Shown here: positions 55,806 through 63,244 of the stretch, piece after piece
How positions within the stretch are numbered: the stretch's first letter is position 1
How the letters are laid out: the number at the start of each line of letters is the position of its first letter
Source of the DNA: an uncultured Cellulophaga sp.
GTDB lineage: Bacteria; Bacteroidota; Bacteroidia; Flavobacteriales; Flavobacteriaceae
Length of the DNA stretch: 64,000 nt
Assembly (NCBI GenBank): GCA_947492955.1
Contig: CANLOV010000001.1
Location: 558,001-622,000, forward strand
Direction: 5' to 3'
The notes under the pieces: generated by a model
What the model saw: only the letters and a program-made list of their open reading frames with translations
Told to the model about the DNA's origin: nothing
Databases searched by the model: none
Program-made: the position numbers and the translations under genes

Positions 55806-56372
55806 TTAATCCCATGCAGAAAGACCAATAATTTCACCATTTGGCCCTACAAAGAACGTGTATTTATCACGAGCATAGTTGTCGTTTTCTAGTTCATACC
55901 CTTCTTCTTTTAACTTGTCTCCAATGGGACCAATGTCATTTACTTTAAGCATAAAGTGATTGTGGTTAGTATTTCCAACTGGTCCTATTGTATCTATAAA
56001 TTCAGGAGCAGTTAATGATAAGCTAATTTCTAAGTCATTTGCTTTAAGTTTCATAACAAGCATTCCTTCTAGTCCTGGGCCATGTAGAATTTCAGCATCA
56101 GACATTTTAAAACCAAGAATTTCTCGGTATAATTTTAAGGTTTTTTCTAATTCTAGAACATGTACACATATATATTTTAAACCTGTTACTCTCGCTTGTG
56201 TTGTACTTTCTTTTTTAGCTGCTGGTGACTCTGTTTTTTGTGCAAAAGTGAAGCTGGTACCTGCTAACATAAACACAACAAGAAAGCACCATCTCCTAAC
56301 AAACTTAGAAACAGTGATGTTTGCTTTTTTACCATTGCTTTCTTTTTTACTTTCAATAATGTTTATTTCCAT
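55806..56372 (-). CDS. Exported VOC-superfamily (glyoxalase-like) protein
   Basis: A 188-residue protein. Residues about 24-45 form a signal peptide (RRWCFLVVFMLAGTSFTFAQ) preceded by an unusually long n-region. The mature part is one VOC repeat pair: GLKYICVHVLELEKTLKLYREILGF, LEGMLVMKL, HNHFMLKVNDIGPIGDKL, and FFVGPNGEIIGLSAWD. VOC domains are normally cytoplasmic metal enzymes, so export is striking. The true start may be further in. It may act on a reactive carbonyl or a sugar derivative outside the cell, but this is inference. Confidence 0.78.
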   Translation of the reverse strand: MEINIIESKKESNGKKANITVSKFVRRWCFLVVFMLAGTSFTFAQKTESPAAKKESTTQARVTGLKYICVHVLELEKTLKLYREILGFKMSDAEILHGPGLEGMLVMKLKANDLEISLSLTAPEFIDTIGPVGNTNHNHFMLKVNDIGPIGDKLKEEGYELENDNYARDKYTFFVGPNGEIIGLSAWD

Positions 56373-56716
56373 AATTATTCTCTTAAAAAAATATGATTTT
56401 CGTAAAAATATGATTGTTTGCGGTAATAGTAAGTGTAATATTCATAGACAAAAACTGAACAGGTAATATAATGTAACTTGCGCTTTATAGCCATAGTAGT
56501 GTATGTCTGAATAAAAACTAGACAATAGGTTTAAACTGGTCAAAATGAGATGATGTGATTCTATTATTTTGTAATATTATCATACTTTAATATATTGAAA
56601 GGGTAATTTATATAGTAATTTATTGCATAAAATGTAATTATAACGTCAAGTAAATTTCCATACAACATTACATTAACATTAATTAAGATACTATTTAGGT
56701 AATTAAAAATAATAGC
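56373..56716 (+). promoter_or_regulatory. Gap upstream of DUF1080-GH16 operon with recurring motif
   Basis: 344 bases without a gene. AAAAACTGAACA occurs at 56450-56461 and a close copy TGAATAAAAACTAGACA at 56508-56524. A third close copy, TGAATAAAAACTGAACA, is at 61092-61108, upstream of the TPR-HTH regulator. These may be operator sites. An AACATTACATTAACATTA stretch at 56664 lies about 50 bases before the DUF1080 start. Confidence 0.4.
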
Positions 56717-57613
56717 ATGAAATTTTATAAAAGCCTTTTTCTTTTTTTTATTATAGCTTCTTGTTCTCAGGTAAAAAATAAAGAACAACAAAAGCTTAAG
56801 GATACTTATAATTGGGAAGAATTGATAGATGCAGATTTAACAAATTGGGATACTTATTTAAGTTATAAGCACCAGCCTGGTTATAATGGTTCTGTGCCAA
56901 AAAATGCAGATGGAGAAGAAATAGCTCCAATAGGGTTAAATGATTCTTTATACAATGTTTTTACAACTTTTAAACAAGGAGAAGATGTTCTAATAAAAAA
57001 TACAGGAGAGTATTATGGTTGTTTAATAACCAAAAAAGAATATGCAAATTACCATTTTCAGTTAAAGTACAAATGGGGTAATAAAAAATGGGCATACAGA
57101 AAAAATTTGCTAAAAGATTCGGGTATTTTATATCATTCGGTAGGTCCTATGGCTGTAGAATATTGGAGGTCATGGATGCTTTCTCAAGAATTTCAGATTA
57201 TGGAAGGGCATACAGGAGATTTTTGGAGCCAGGCAAATTCTGCAATAGATATTCGTGCTTATAAACCAGAATCAGTTTTGGACCCTATGGCACATGAATC
57301 TCAAGATTTTATTACCTTAAGTATGAATAGCCCCTATAGAAATTATTGTCTGCGAAGCGGTAATTACGAAAAACCACATGATGAATGGAATACACTAGAT
57401 TTATATTGTTTCGAAGACAAGAGTTTGCATGTGGTAAATGGGGAAGTGGTTATGATTTTAAAAAACTCTAGATATATAGTTGAGGACGGAAAAGATGTGC
57501 CGCTTACTAAAGGAAAAATTCAGCTCCAAAGCGAAGCAGCTGAAATATTTTTTAAAGACATTAAAATAAGAAAAATAGACTCGCTAACACAAAAACAAAG
57601 TAAACTTTTTTAA
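56717..57613 (+). CDS. DUF1080 lipoprotein, second copy
   Basis: A 298-residue lipoprotein (lipobox IIASC at residue 16). It is DUF1080-like: TYNWEELIDADLTNWDTYLSY, GCLITKKEYANYHFQLKYKW, DSGILYHSVGPM, FQIMEGHTGDFWSQ, EWNTLDLYCFED, and KGKIQLQSEAAEIFFKDIKI. It is clearly different from the other DUF1080 protein here: it has a longer GYNGSVPKNADGEEIAPIG loop and lacks the cysteine-flanked tail. It forms an operon with the following GH16 gene (27-base gap). It may act on an oxidised or 3-keto sugar intermediate. Confidence 0.84.
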   Translation: MKFYKSLFLFFIIASCSQVKNKEQQKLKDTYNWEELIDADLTNWDTYLSYKHQPGYNGSVPKNADGEEIAPIGLNDSLYNVFTTFKQGEDVLIKNTGEYYGCLITKKEYANYHFQLKYKWGNKKWAYRKNLLKDSGILYHSVGPMAVEYWRSWMLSQEFQIMEGHTGDFWSQANSAIDIRAYKPESVLDPMAHESQDFITLSMNSPYRNYCLRSGNYEKPHDEWNTLDLYCFEDKSLHVVNGEVVMILKNSRYIVEDGKDVPLTKGKIQLQSEAAEIFFKDIKIRKIDSLTQKQSKLF

Positions 57614-57640
57614 ATTAATAAAACTTAAAAATAATATATT

Positions 57641-58897
57641 ATGAAAACTCACTCATTTCTAATTGTTGGCCTTGTAAGTATACTTATCTCGTGCTCATCT
57701 AATTCTAATGAAGAATCTGGCGGTCCAACGGCAGCGGATGATACTCTTTCTGTTACAGAGAATAGTAAATCTGGTGATAATAACCAAATAGATGTGTCTG
57801 CAAATGATAATATTGGACCAAATGGCGGCGATGCAAATAATTATAGTTTAGCAAGCTCTCCAGCAAATGGGAATGTTACAGAAGTTAGTGATGGTATTTT
57901 TGAGTATATACCTGATTCTAACTTTTTTGGAAATGATAGTTTTACCTATAAAATAACAGATAAAGATAATAATGGCGATACAGCTACAGTTGCTATAGAA
58001 GTAACAGAAAATCAAGGTCCATCAGCTGAAGTTTTTGAAAATATAAATCCTGATTTTCCTTCTTTCGTATCTATAGAGGATACTACTCCAAATGATAAAA
58101 AATGGGTTAAAGTAGATGCTCTTTCTGATGAATTTGAAGGTCCTTTGGATATTTCTGATGATCCAAATGATACATCAAAAAAGTGGTATAATTCATTTTG
58201 GAATTATGGTGGAACTCCTGTTTTTATGAGGTCTGAGAATTCTTATACAGAAGATGGTAATCTTTGTATAAGGGCAACATTAAGGAATGATGCAAATTGG
58301 TTTCAAACAGCAAGAGTTCACTCAACTACTAAAATAAAGTACCCTATGTATACAGAATGTAGTATGAAAACGGCTCATATCTCTGCTTTTAATACTTTTT
58401 GGTTGAATAATGGTGATATTAATGATAGAGATGAAATAGATATTGTAGAAAATAATTCTAAACCAACAGAAGATTGTGTAAATACTTCTATAAATACACC
58501 AAATTTCCCATGGACTACAAATTTATTTCCAACACAAATGAACTCACAATATTTTATAGCTAAAAACGGAGTTACAGAAAGACATGAGGATAATTATGAT
58601 ACAAGATGGTTGTCTGATGAAAATCCTAAAAAAGACAAAACTTGGAACGAAGATTACCATATTGTAGGGTGTTGGTGGATTGATGAGCGTACAGTTCAAT
58701 TTTACCTAGATGGCGAGCCAGCAGGAAGAGTTACTACAAATCAGGATTTTACTTTAGAGTTAGAGCTTATTTTTGATTTGTGGACTGCTGATGAATGTTT
58801 CTTAGGAGGGTTGGCAGATAAAAATGATTTGGCAGACAATACAATTAATACAATGAAAGTTGATTGGGTGCGTACTTGGAAATTAGAAACAAAATAA
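57641..58897 (+). CDS. GH16 endo-galactanase lipoprotein, second copy
   Basis: A 418-residue surface lipoprotein (lipobox LISC at residue 18, followed by SSNSNEESGG). Residues about 30-125 form a cadherin-like or tandem-type domain (TAADDTLSVTENS, ending in NDSFTYKITDKDNNGDTATVAIEV). The GH16 domain starts about 155, with DEIDIVEN giving Glu265 as nucleophile, Asp267 and Glu270 as acid/base. The framework (NYGGTPVFM, YTECSMKTAHISAFNTFW) suggests an agarase or porphyranase-type enzyme different from the first copy. It lies in an operon with the DUF1080 gene. Confidence 0.88.
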   Translation: MKTHSFLIVGLVSILISCSSNSNEESGGPTAADDTLSVTENSKSGDNNQIDVSANDNIGPNGGDANNYSLASSPANGNVTEVSDGIFEYIPDSNFFGNDSFTYKITDKDNNGDTATVAIEVTENQGPSAEVFENINPDFPSFVSIEDTTPNDKKWVKVDALSDEFEGPLDISDDPNDTSKKWYNSFWNYGGTPVFMRSENSYTEDGNLCIRATLRNDANWFQTARVHSTTKIKYPMYTECSMKTAHISAFNTFWLNNGDINDRDEIDIVENNSKPTEDCVNTSINTPNFPWTTNLFPTQMNSQYFIAKNGVTERHEDNYDTRWLSDENPKKDKTWNEDYHIVGCWWIDERTVQFYLDGEPAGRVTTNQDFTLELELIFDLWTADECFLGGLADKNDLADNTINTMKVDWVRTWKLETK

Positions 58898-58957
58898 ATT
58901 TTTGTTATAACATAAATTAAAATATTAATTTACAAACAGTTAGTTAGTTTTTTAGTT

Positions 58958-58990
58958 AGAGGCATGGAAGTTAATCCATGCCTTTTTTTA
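58958..58990 (+). terminator. Terminator after the second GH16 gene
   Basis: AGGCATGGA at 58960-58968 pairs perfectly with TCCATGCCT at 58975-58983, and a long T-run follows. Confidence 0.88.
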
Positions 58991-59430
58991 TACTCTAAAT
59001 AAAGGTTTAGCTATATTATATTCTTAATAAGCTTTATTTTTTTCTAAGTGTTAATTTAAACTGTGAAATTTATTGTTGTAGTTATGTCTGGAATAAAATA
59101 TATAAAATAAATGAATAACTCTTAATTAAATAAAATGTAGGTAATTATTAATCCTGATAGTAAATGTAATAAAGATATGAATAGTCTTAATAATGTGGTA
59201 AATTATAAAGTGTATTAGGTTAAAGATAATCGCTTAGATTATATGTAAAATGTCTTTAAGAGATTATTCTTTAGGTTTGTAGAGGATTTTGTAAAAAGAA
59301 GGTTTGTTTTGTAACTGTAAGGTTAGTGCTTTAATTTTTTGTTTGAAATTATAAAACTAAATAAGTTGTATTATTATGAGAATTAAATACAGTGTTAATA
59401 TATATTAGGTATTAGTTAATGCTGTGAATT

Positions 59431-59467
59431 AAAAAAGGCAGTATCTAATTTAGATACTGCCTTTTTT
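59431..59467 (-). terminator. Terminator after the GH117 gene
   Basis: A perfect 17-base stem (AAAAAAGGCAGTATCTA with its complement at 59451-59467) and a 3-base loop, 28 bases downstream of the GH117 stop on the minus strand. Confidence 0.9.
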
Positions 59468-59494
59468 TAGTGGAATAATTTAATTGTGAACTAA

Positions 59495-60715
59495 TTATTC
59501 TCCTTTAGCTCTGTGTTCTACTTTTCTTTTAGAGGTAAAGCTCATAATACTTTGGTAGTTCCAGCTGTTATATACATGTGATAATCCCCATCGTAATATT
59601 TCAGTAGGGTCTTTTTCGTTGTCAGCAGTTCTGTTAAGACCTATGGCATGTGCGCTAACTCCTGGTATAACAGACATTATTTCAAAGTTTATTCCATCAG
59701 GAGACCATTGAATAGTGTTTTTTTCAGGACCATCTGTTGTAATTAAAGCAGCAATACCACCATTGTATGGCCAAACACAAATTTCATGCCCGCTATTACT
59801 AATAGGGTTGTATTTAGATTTTATATACGGACCTTCTGGCTTATCAGCTATTGCAACACCATGGCGTATTTGTCTACCACCAAAAGTAATTTTTTCTCCC
59901 ATTTGTTCTCCTTTGTAATAAAGATAAAATTTACCTTTATAAGGTACAATACAAGGGTCGTGTACTTTATGGCTATCAAAATCACCTTTCTTTTCAACGG
60001 CAAATCTATCTTGCTTATCACCCTTCCAAATACCATTATCAGCTGGGCTAAGTATAGGTTCTTTACTTTTTGTCCACGGTCCATTAGGAGAATCAGACCA
60101 AGCTAATCCTATTTGGTTTTTAACACGTACTGTATATGGAGATTTTACTGTTTGGTAGCATAAATAGTACTTATTCTCGTGTTTCATAATTTCAACAGTA
60201 AATACAGATCTATCATCGTACTCTCCTTTTTTACCGCGAGCCACAGCTAAGCCTTCTTCTTTCCAAGTTTCTCCGTCTTCAGAAGTCGCATACCATATAT
60301 CGCATCGGTCCCAAGGAAATACTTTGTCATTTTCTACGTCACCCCCAAAACCTTGAGTGGTACCAGTACTTCTAGAGTACCATACATAGTATTTACCATT
60401 TTCTTTAATCATAGCACTAGGGTCTCTACGAACAACCCCTTCTTCATAAGCTAAGTCTCCTTTTAATGGTTTTAAGTTAGAAAATTCAATAAACCAATCA
60501 TTGCCCAAATCTGTAGGCCATTTTAAAGCTCTTTTAGATGCTGCACTTAGGTAATTAACATTAGTTATACCCAGATGATCTATTTGTTCTTGTGTTATTT
60601 CTGTAGGCGCAGAGTTTTCTTTGCTTTCAACAGTACTTACTTTTTTAGTAGAATTACATGAAATCAATAATGTAATTAATGACAGATGAATGAATATTTT
60701 CGTTTTTAAAATCAT
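59495..60715 (-). CDS. GH117 alpha-1,3-(3,6-anhydro)-L-galactosidase
   Basis: A 406-residue lipoprotein (lipobox LISC at residue 20) with the full GH117 five-bladed propeller. It removes 3,6-anhydro-L-galactose from the non-reducing end of neoagaro-oligosaccharides. The catalytic residues are all present: Asp98 in RRDPS (base), Asp253 in HDPC, His310 and Glu311 in SGHEICVW. These correspond to D97, D252, H309 and E310 of Zobellia AhgA by the same spacing. The VRRDPSAMIKENGKYYVWYSR and DRCDIWYATSEDGETW segments resemble AhgA from memory. The gene diverges from the TPR-HTH regulator. It is the clearest evidence of agar use. Confidence 0.95.
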   Translation of the reverse strand: MILKTKIFIHLSLITLLISCNSTKKVSTVESKENSAPTEITQEQIDHLGITNVNYLSAASKRALKWPTDLGNDWFIEFSNLKPLKGDLAYEEGVVRRDPSAMIKENGKYYVWYSRSTGTTQGFGGDVENDKVFPWDRCDIWYATSEDGETWKEEGLAVARGKKGEYDDRSVFTVEIMKHENKYYLCYQTVKSPYTVRVKNQIGLAWSDSPNGPWTKSKEPILSPADNGIWKGDKQDRFAVEKKGDFDSHKVHDPCIVPYKGKFYLYYKGEQMGEKITFGGRQIRHGVAIADKPEGPYIKSKYNPISNSGHEICVWPYNGGIAALITTDGPEKNTIQWSPDGINFEIMSVIPGVSAHAIGLNRTADNEKDPTEILRWGLSHVYNSWNYQSIMSFTSKRKVEHRAKGE

Positions 60716-61248
60716 ATTTAGTTGTTATTTAGTTATTAAATGTATAGTGTATTTATTTTATTCTGATCCTTCTATTATACTAATGCTTTGTATAATATAT
60801 AAATCTATTTGTTGTTTTTTTATAATTGTATTTTATAGGAGTTTATGAGTTTTTAATTGTTTGATTTTTTTAAAATATAGCAAAATATCTAAATCTAATT
60901 GTATTAGTTTTTTTTAAAGTAATTTCATATTTTTTGTAATATTATTACTCAACTTTCACTAGAAATAAAGGTTGTTTAGCGTCTATGTTAATTTAATTCA
61001 AAAAATATCCTTATATTATCGTATTGGTAATATGTTAAGTATTATTTTAACAAATATCAATTATAAGTGATACAAATCTTTTATTTTTTAATGAATAAAA
61101 ACTGAACATATGTATTAAGTGATTTTATATTGATAGATTATAACTAATCATACGTTATATTATAGTTGATTTAAATATTTTATATTCTGTTGAGTCTTAA
61201 ATTGCATGATGTCTAGTTTTGAATTAACATATACTAAAATTTAAAAAA
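60716..61248. promoter_or_regulatory. Divergent promoter region, GH117 and TPR-HTH regulator
   Basis: 533 bases, very AT-rich, no gene. It contains the promoters of the divergent GH117 and regulator genes. The motif TGAATAAAAACTGAACA at 61092-61108 matches those at 56508 (15 of 17) and at 56450. No full TAnnTTTG box is near either start. Confidence 0.4.
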
Positions 61249-62835
61249 ATGAAAAAGAGTTTGGGTTTGCAAAAAATGTTAAGCACTATTTTTTTTATAG
61301 CGTGTTTCTGTACTAATGCTCAAGAGCCTTACCAAACAAATAAATATATTGATAAGGCAAATCTATTAACGGCAAAAAATTTAGATAGCGCCATATATTA
61401 TCTTAAAGATGGGATTAATCATTATTCAATCGAAAAAGATACAACGAACCTTATCAATAGTTTGTGTCAACTTTCTGCATTGTATGATAATGTATTAGAT
61501 TATGGAAAGTCCTATGATGGTTATTGGGATGCTTTAATTTTAGCTGATATGTCTAATGATAGTATTTCTAAAGCCAGAATCTATCAAGAATTAGGTTGGT
61601 TATATAATTCTTACAGAAGGGAAGACGAATCGTTACACTATTTTAATTTGTCTTTAAAATTAAAGAAGAAGCTTTTGCAGGAAAATAAAATAGGCGTAGA
61701 TTATTTAATTAGCAATTATTTTGCTATTGTAAATTGTTACCGTATTAATAATGATTTAATAATGTCTAAAGTTTATTTAGATAGTTGTAATCAATACTTA
61801 AAAAAGTTAAAACCTTATAGAGAATCATATTATGTTGAATCTGAAGAGGCGTACTATAATGCTGTAATTGGAGGGAATTATAATGCTTCTCTTAATAAGT
61901 TAAATGAGGCTAAAATATTTTTTCAAAAAGAAAACCCTTCTTATCAAACTGTAATAAACTTCTTAATAGGAGAAGTACATAGGTTAAAAGGTGATTTTAA
62001 AGAGAGTGTAAAACATTACAAAGAATCGCTTAGATTTTCGAAAATGTATAACAGGCATTTAGGGTACAAGTTGTATAACTATGAAGCATTATCTGCCTTA
62101 TATCAAAATAAGGGTAATTATAAAGAGGCTCTACATTATAAAAATAGTGCGCAAGAATTAAATGAGGATATATTTGGGAGAAGAAGTAAAAACAATAAGC
62201 ATTTAATTGAAATAAAAGACAGGTATAGGCTTCAAAAAGAAAAAGAAAAGGCATTGCTAAAAGAGGCTAGAATTGAAAAATTAGAAAATCAAAAGAGAAT
62301 AGCTTTTTTACAGAACATTTTAATGGGAGTAGTAGTAGTTTTTTTAATAATGTATGGTTTGTTACTTATTAGAAATTTAAGAAGAAAACATAAGTTAGAA
62401 AAAGAAAAAACTAATGAGGTAATGAAGCTAAAAAATAGAGAGCTTACAGCATCTGCCTTGCAATTAGTAGAAAAGGAAGAATTTATTGTTAAATTAAAAG
62501 AGAGTATTTCTAGAAATGATGATATAGATTTTAAATCAATACATAATATGATTAAAGGTTTTCAAAATTCTCCTGGAGGAAATTGGAAGGAATTTGAAGC
62601 TAGATTTACCTCGGTAAATCAAGATTTTTATGATAAAATTAGAAAAAAATACCCCAATTTGGGGCAAACAGATTTAAAGCTTTGTGCTTTGGTAAAATTA
62701 GGTTTTTCTAGTAAAGAGATGTCTTCTTTATTAGGTATTACTGTAGAGAGTGCTCATACGTCTAGATATAGACTAAGAAAAAAGCTAAAATTAGAAAAAG
62801 GAGCAAATCTTATGGAATTTATGTCAACAATATAG
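61249..62835 (+). CDS. Membrane-bound TPR regulator with C-terminal HTH
   Basis: A 528-residue regulator. It has a signal-like segment (residues 11-24, ending TNAQ), a periplasmic TPR region (about 35-330), a membrane helix (about 352-374) and a cytoplasmic coiled coil. The C-terminal LuxR-type HTH (about 465-520) reads YPNLGQTDLKLCALVKLGFSSKEMSSLLGITVESAHTSRYRLRKKL. It joins sensing and DNA binding in one chain, unlike the hybrid two-component regulators of many gut loci. Position beside GH117 and the GH16/DUF1080 operon makes it the likely local regulator. Confidence 0.86.
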   Translation: MKKSLGLQKMLSTIFFIACFCTNAQEPYQTNKYIDKANLLTAKNLDSAIYYLKDGINHYSIEKDTTNLINSLCQLSALYDNVLDYGKSYDGYWDALILADMSNDSISKARIYQELGWLYNSYRREDESLHYFNLSLKLKKKLLQENKIGVDYLISNYFAIVNCYRINNDLIMSKVYLDSCNQYLKKLKPYRESYYVESEEAYYNAVIGGNYNASLNKLNEAKIFFQKENPSYQTVINFLIGEVHRLKGDFKESVKHYKESLRFSKMYNRHLGYKLYNYEALSALYQNKGNYKEALHYKNSAQELNEDIFGRRSKNNKHLIEIKDRYRLQKEKEKALLKEARIEKLENQKRIAFLQNILMGVVVVFLIMYGLLLIRNLRRKHKLEKEKTNEVMKLKNRELTASALQLVEKEEFIVKLKESISRNDDIDFKSIHNMIKGFQNSPGGNWKEFEARFTSVNQDFYDKIRKKYPNLGQTDLKLCALVKLGFSSKEMSSLLGITVESAHTSRYRLRKKLKLEKGANLMEFMSTI

Positions 62836-62956
62836 TATTGTTCTTAAAAATACTAATTTCATAAGAAATTAATAACTGTTCTTTACGGTTAGTAATACGC
62901 TTAACTTATATTCTTTAATAGCACAGAGAGTAATTTATTATTGCTCCAATAAATAA

Positions 62957-62993
62957 AAAAGAGGTTGACTTATTTAAAGGTTAGCCTCTTTTT
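62957..62993 (+). terminator. Terminator after the TPR-HTH gene
   Basis: AAAAGAGGTTGAC pairs with GTTAGCCTCTTTTT with two G/T positions, followed by a T-run. Confidence 0.75.
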
Positions 62994-63183
62994 GGGTTGT
63001 AATATATACAATTAAACTCTATAGTTTAGTAGGTATTGTATTGATGAAGTGTACTTATTCATAATAATATGTAAATTATTAACATTACACTAACACTATA
63101 TTAAGTAAGTATGTTCTTAGGTTTAAGGTGAAATAATTAAAAAGCTTTTCTGATAATAAGATTTACTTTACTAATACATATAA

Positions 63184-63222
63184 ATAAAAAGGGATTGTTA
63201 CTAAGTAACAATCCCTTTTTCT
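63184..63222. terminator. Terminator for the gene at the right edge
   Basis: AAAAAGGGATTGTTACT with its complement AGTAACAATCCCTTTTT directly following forms a 17-base stem with almost no loop. It ends 23 bases before the stop of the minus-strand gene at 63245. Confidence 0.88.
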
Positions 63223-63244
63223 CAACTGAATTAAACTATACTTT

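Larger units (their letters stand above)
58898..59494. other. Non-coding gap between GH16 and GH117 genes
   Basis: 597 bases with the terminator of the GH16 gene at its left end and that of GH117 at its right end. The middle is AT-rich and carries no gene, repeat or promoter box I can support. Confidence 0.5.
62836..63244. other. Non-coding gap after the regulator gene
   Basis: 409 bases with two terminators and no gene. AACATTACACTAACACTATATTAAG at 63081-63105 resembles the AACATTACATTAACATTAATTAAG stretch at 56664; the meaning is unknown. Confidence 0.4.

Noticed and set aside
985-63244. tRNA, rRNA, tmRNA, RNase P or CRISPR features
   Set aside because: No cloverleaf, conserved rRNA segment or regular repeat-spacer array was recognised in any gap.
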